Part shown: piece after piece, positions 60,916-64,000 of the stretch | How the letters are laid out: every line of letters begins with the position of its first letter | Numbering within the stretch: the first letter of the stretch is position 1 | Assembly (NCBI GenBank): GCA_026874595.1 | Contig: CM049306.1 | Span: forward strand, 28,265,519-28,329,518 | Reading direction: 5' to 3' | DNA length: 64,000 nucleotides | Origin: Sipunculus nudus | Taxonomy: Eukaryota; Annelida; Sipuncula; Golfingiida; Sipunculidae | Notes under the pieces: model-generated | Database searches by the model: none | The model's input: the letters and a program-made list of their open reading frames with translations, nothing else | What the model was told of the DNA's origin: nothing | Program-made: the position numbers and the translations under genes

Positions 60916-61504
60916 GGGTGCCTTTCCATACATGCGGGCCCCCGCGCGGGTCCCGCACGGTTGAAATCCAACAAGTGTGTTATCACTGTCACTTTTCCAT
61001 ACGTGCGGGCACCCGCGCGGGTCCCGCATGCGGATCCAGCAGTGTTGGATTTCTGCGGGGGCCCGCATGCGGATGCTACATGTATATATAACAGTAGCAG
61101 GCACGTGTCCTTGTATTTGAAAAGAAAAAGGAGCTGATAAAGCTTATTTAATTGCATTAAAAAAATATACAACCATTCTTCATTGAGATACGGCCCGGGA
61201 CCAGCTCTAGTTAGAGTGTGACAGGAAATAGCCACCATTTAAGCCTGGCTGGTGAGATACGATATTTATCCGCTCCAATCTGCCTCATCAGTTAGTATAA
61301 ATGTTTACACTGAATATTTTCTTAAGATATTACACTAAAATTTTAGAAATCATGATTATTAGTGCATGCGTTTATCCAAACTAATGGGTCACCCGCATGC
61401 GGGGACCCGCACATATGGAAAGGGACTCTTCGCATGCGGGGACCCGAGCGGGTCCCGCTCGGGTCCCCGCGCGGGTGAAAATCCGCATGTATGGAAAGGC
61501 ACCC
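60916..61504 (+). mobile_element. GC-rich MITE with 22-bp TIRs and TTA duplication
   Basis: Perfect 22-bp terminal inverted repeats: GGGTGCCTTTCCATACATGCGG at 60916-60937 and its complement ending at 61504. Both ends are flanked by TTA (60913-60915, 61505-61507), the 3-bp target duplication typical of PIF/Harbinger elements. The interior is unusually CpG-rich, with nested palindromes (CCCGCGCGGG, GCATGCGGGGACCCG). No transposase. Confidence 0.8.
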
Positions 61505-61860
61505 TTAAACCCTTGAAACAATTGCAGCGGCTGATCTGCAGGATTTGGTCAAGCCAAGGTTTAACCCACAAGTCACTCTTCCGATACATTATATTTCTTT
61601 GGACAAGACACAACACAAACAATTTTCTTTCTTTAGGGTTTCTCCTTGAGAGCTCAGTAACAGATCGCCATGATGAGACAGCCTTCTATATATGTATACG
61701 GCGAAAATCGAGAGATGGGAATACGCGCGTCGGTAAATGTGATACCGAAAATCGGCCAACTAAACCGAGCCGATTTTCAGCCGATCTTAAGAAAATCTGT
61801 CCAAAATAATCGCCTGACAATGTCGCTTGATAAAATCGGGTAGTGAGCACCCGGCTTTAG

Positions 61861-62894
61861 GATATTATACCATCGAATCAATTTGTATCGAGTTCGGTCA
61901 CGCTCTATTGGAAACGTAGCTTTACGATTTTGTATTAAGCTCTACACATTTATCCGTTTTTCCGCTGGTAATTACTCGGGCACTGTATAAAATATGACAA
62001 GCATTTACAACACTCACGTTGGAATAATTATCCATGTAATAAATAAGGAGAAAGTCAGTTAACCTTCAGTTCCGTGCACGACTGCAAGTAGACATAGTCA
62101 TGCGGAGGTAATTGTTCCGTTTAATATTACATTAGCTTCATTCTTATTCCTGATGCATGATTCAATAACTGTATCCCTATTTTTAAAGCATGTCTTCAAA
62201 ATGAAAGATTTTCACACGGTTTAGTCAGATGTTTTCTCCATTTATGCAACTGATAAACCTATGGCTGGACTGTTTATGTCATAATGCTCTCAGTATATAT
62301 CATAAAAAGCAAGCTTGGGACATGTTCGAGTGAATGGGAGATTATTAATACCAGCTGGTAAATAACAAATTACTCTCGGTTCAATCCAGTAATTAAACAC
62401 ACATGTATGTATGGCTGAAAGTATACCCCACGCGGTTACTGTGAAATAAGAACTGGTAACAATGTTATACAAGCTCAACTCGTGTACAATGTGTTGGACA
62501 AAAACATGGTTAGGGTTTATGACATATTTACGATACCATTTTGTGGAACATGTACAAGTAGAATATTAACAGAATGTGCCTGCATGACGTATCATATTCT
62601 TATATTGTATAGTTTAAAAACGCGAAATGCTTCACCTCGGGCGAAAAACAAGTTCACAAAGACGTTTGTGCTTACATAACAAAGTATATTAAATGTCCAA
62701 ATATTATCACATTATCACTAACGAGTTCTAAGTGATTCGCCGCATGTGCGCACTTTCACACGGGTAAACTCTGAACGTTTTAGGCCTCACAGTTTCAATA
62801 AATCGTAAAGCATGTTTAAAGGTGATACATTTATATACCATATATCTGTTCTTTAGCTTGTCTGAAAGTTAAGCAACGGTTGTGTAGACTAGGG
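61861..62894. other. No feature recognised
   Basis: AT-rich with no supported gene or repeat. Confidence 0.45.
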
Positions 62895-62968
62895 TACACG
62901 GAGGGGGGGGGGGGGGGGGGTGATGCGGTCCGGAGCATGTTTTTCCATAAACCCTGGATCCGCCCCTG
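62895..62968 (+). mobile_element. G/C-run GGATCC-family element, short copy
   Basis: 18 G (62903-62920), ggtccgga, then ccataaaccctggatccgcccctg, matching the ends of 51390-51610 with most of the interior deleted. Confidence 0.55.
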
Positions 62969-63957
62969 AACCGGCCCTTCAAACGTTGAGCGCTTTTAAA
63001 TATAAACGATTGCCCTGCTTTTACAATTTCGTAAGGTCTACACATTACCCTAAGATAATGAATTCATGCATGATAAATATTATCCACGACACACTCGATG
63101 GTACTTTGTCAACAAAAAACGTATTACAATGCACGGCCTTATTTTTATGTGAACATTCCTCATGGAGTCAGTGAACTACAACAGGAAGGCATCCAGGATT
63201 CTAATGATCCTTGTTATTGTACCGAAACTGATTTCAGAACGGAAGGATAACTCATGCGAGGATAATCCCCTGTCGTGTTACAGAATGCAACTATATAGGG
63301 CATCAGCGGCACCTAACATGCACATATTTGATGCATTGTATGTAATAATGCCCCAATAAGATATATATATATCTACCACATATTTTTAAACATAAAATTA
63401 TAATATTTAATGTTACATGCAGACCTTAACGTGTATAAGGTTACACTGAGAACTATGGTAAACGGTCATCCATGTATAAATTGAACAGCTCATGGTTGTT
63501 CAGGTTTAAAAATTAATATGTGATCTAGTAATTTGTTACTTGGACTATGAAGAGGCTGTGATTATAAGGGAAGCTCACTTAACAACAACAAAATCTGATA
63601 TGAGAAAGAGAAAGAGAGAGAGTTAAATTGTTCAGAGAGGGGGGCGTAGGTGGGCAAGTGCTTAGTAGCAAAACAAACAACAGTTCTTCAAAACTAAGTA
63701 TAACTTGCTAAGCACTTATACAATTAACCTTAATTTTTACGTTATCTGATGAGCCTACCTGATAAAGTTTTGCTTAGATAATTTAAGTTAGAGTTGGCCT
63801 CCGTTCATGCAGTGTAAAATGAACACATTGATAGTGTAAACAAGTGACATGAAGTTCATGTTTATATAATGCGACACGACAGTATGAATTATGTAGACTA
63901 TTAACCCACCTGTTGATTAGGAAGACGTAACGATTAATATATAATCTGCCCACTCAC
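62969..63957. other. No feature recognised upstream of candidate exon
   Basis: If METKE at 63958 is the first coding exon, this is the start of intron 1. It includes a short GA-rich tract near 63605-63622. Nothing else is supported. Confidence 0.45.
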
Positions 63958-63972
63958 CTCCTTGGTTTCCAT
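63958..63972 (-). CDS. Candidate first coding exon (METKE), five codons
   Basis: On the minus strand ATGGAAACCAAGGAG is followed directly by the strong donor gtgagt, so it ends in phase 0. Exon 1 of the DNAH3-like gene at 47066 begins in phase 0, so the two could splice to METKE-LYHHH. The sequence just 5' of the ATG (ccaaacagg) could be 5' UTR or an acceptor. The 16.9-kb gap and the window edge leave this unproven; it could belong to another minus-strand gene. Confidence 0.33.
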
Positions 63973-64000
63973 CCTGTTTGGATTAAGTAAAGATTATAAA

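Larger units (their letters stand above)
60461..61860 (+). mobile_element. Outer TIR element with about 150-bp inverted repeats
   Basis: The left arm (60461-about 60620: TAAAGCCGGTGCTCACTA...ACCCGATTTTATCAAGCGAC...) and right arm (about 61697-61860) are inverted copies over roughly 150 bp, including the blocks TTTAGTTGGCC and TTTACCGAC. Inserted inside are a G/C-run element fragment (60807-60897) and a complete GC-rich MITE (60916-61504). No transposase is seen, so it is non-autonomous. Confidence 0.7.

Noticed and set aside
60801-61809. Open frames of 145-147 codons over the GC-rich element
   Set aside because: They follow palindromic CpG-rich MITE sequence on both strands and lack any domain; low stop density is caused by GC content.
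1-64000. Bacterial operon, phage or defence system
   Set aside because: Introns, AT-rich eukaryotic repeats and a ciliary motor gene exclude a prokaryotic origin.

Overview
The window is nuclear DNA from a metazoan. It is AT-rich, with short coding exons split by spliceosomal introns and many transposable-element remnants. The repeat style (conserved-ended elements with tandem cores and an ACGG microsatellite, a tRNA-derived SINE head, G/C-run elements) suggests a marine mollusc, probably a bivalve. That assignment is inference; no species can be named from the sequence alone.

One gene dominates. Forty minus-strand exons between 47066 and 1207 join in a single reading frame of 6345 nt (2115 codons). 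They encode the N-terminal half of an axonemal dynein heavy chain: a low-complexity N-terminus, tail, linker, AAA1, AAA2 and the AAA2-AAA3 connector. The best match from memory is DNAH3, an inner-arm single-headed dynein. The gene runs off the left edge before AAA3. Its start codon is not certain; a five-codon exon with a strong donor at 63958-63972 is the best candidate, which would give a first intron of about 17 kb. Every listed exon boundary was checked for AG acceptor, donor and phase. One intron has a GC donor, and a 27-nt in-frame microexon sits between exons 10 and 11.

Layout from right to left. 64-55.6 kb: intergenic or first intron, with nested TIR elements at 60.46-61.86 kb. 55.6-54.4 kb: fragment of a LINE endonuclease. 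54.0-51.2 kb: a TIR-bounded element containing a psq-type helix-turn-helix remnant, AT microsatellites and a G20/C18 hairpin element. 50.3-49.4 kb: tRNA-derived SINE, an inverted repeat and a cluster of CRE-like sites. 47.1-46.1 kb: exons 1-2. 43.8-38.3 kb: a nearly full-length but inactivated L1-like LINE, in the same orientation as the gene, flanked by a 26-bp direct repeat. 36.2-1.2 kb: exons 3-40, with three copies of a conserved-ended, Helitron-like repeat family in introns (6.8-9.4, 21.8-23.0 and 28.3-29.5 kb) and a second repeat family at 15.0-15.9 kb.

I see no other convincing cellular protein gene, no intact tRNA or rRNA gene, and no prokaryotic-type system.
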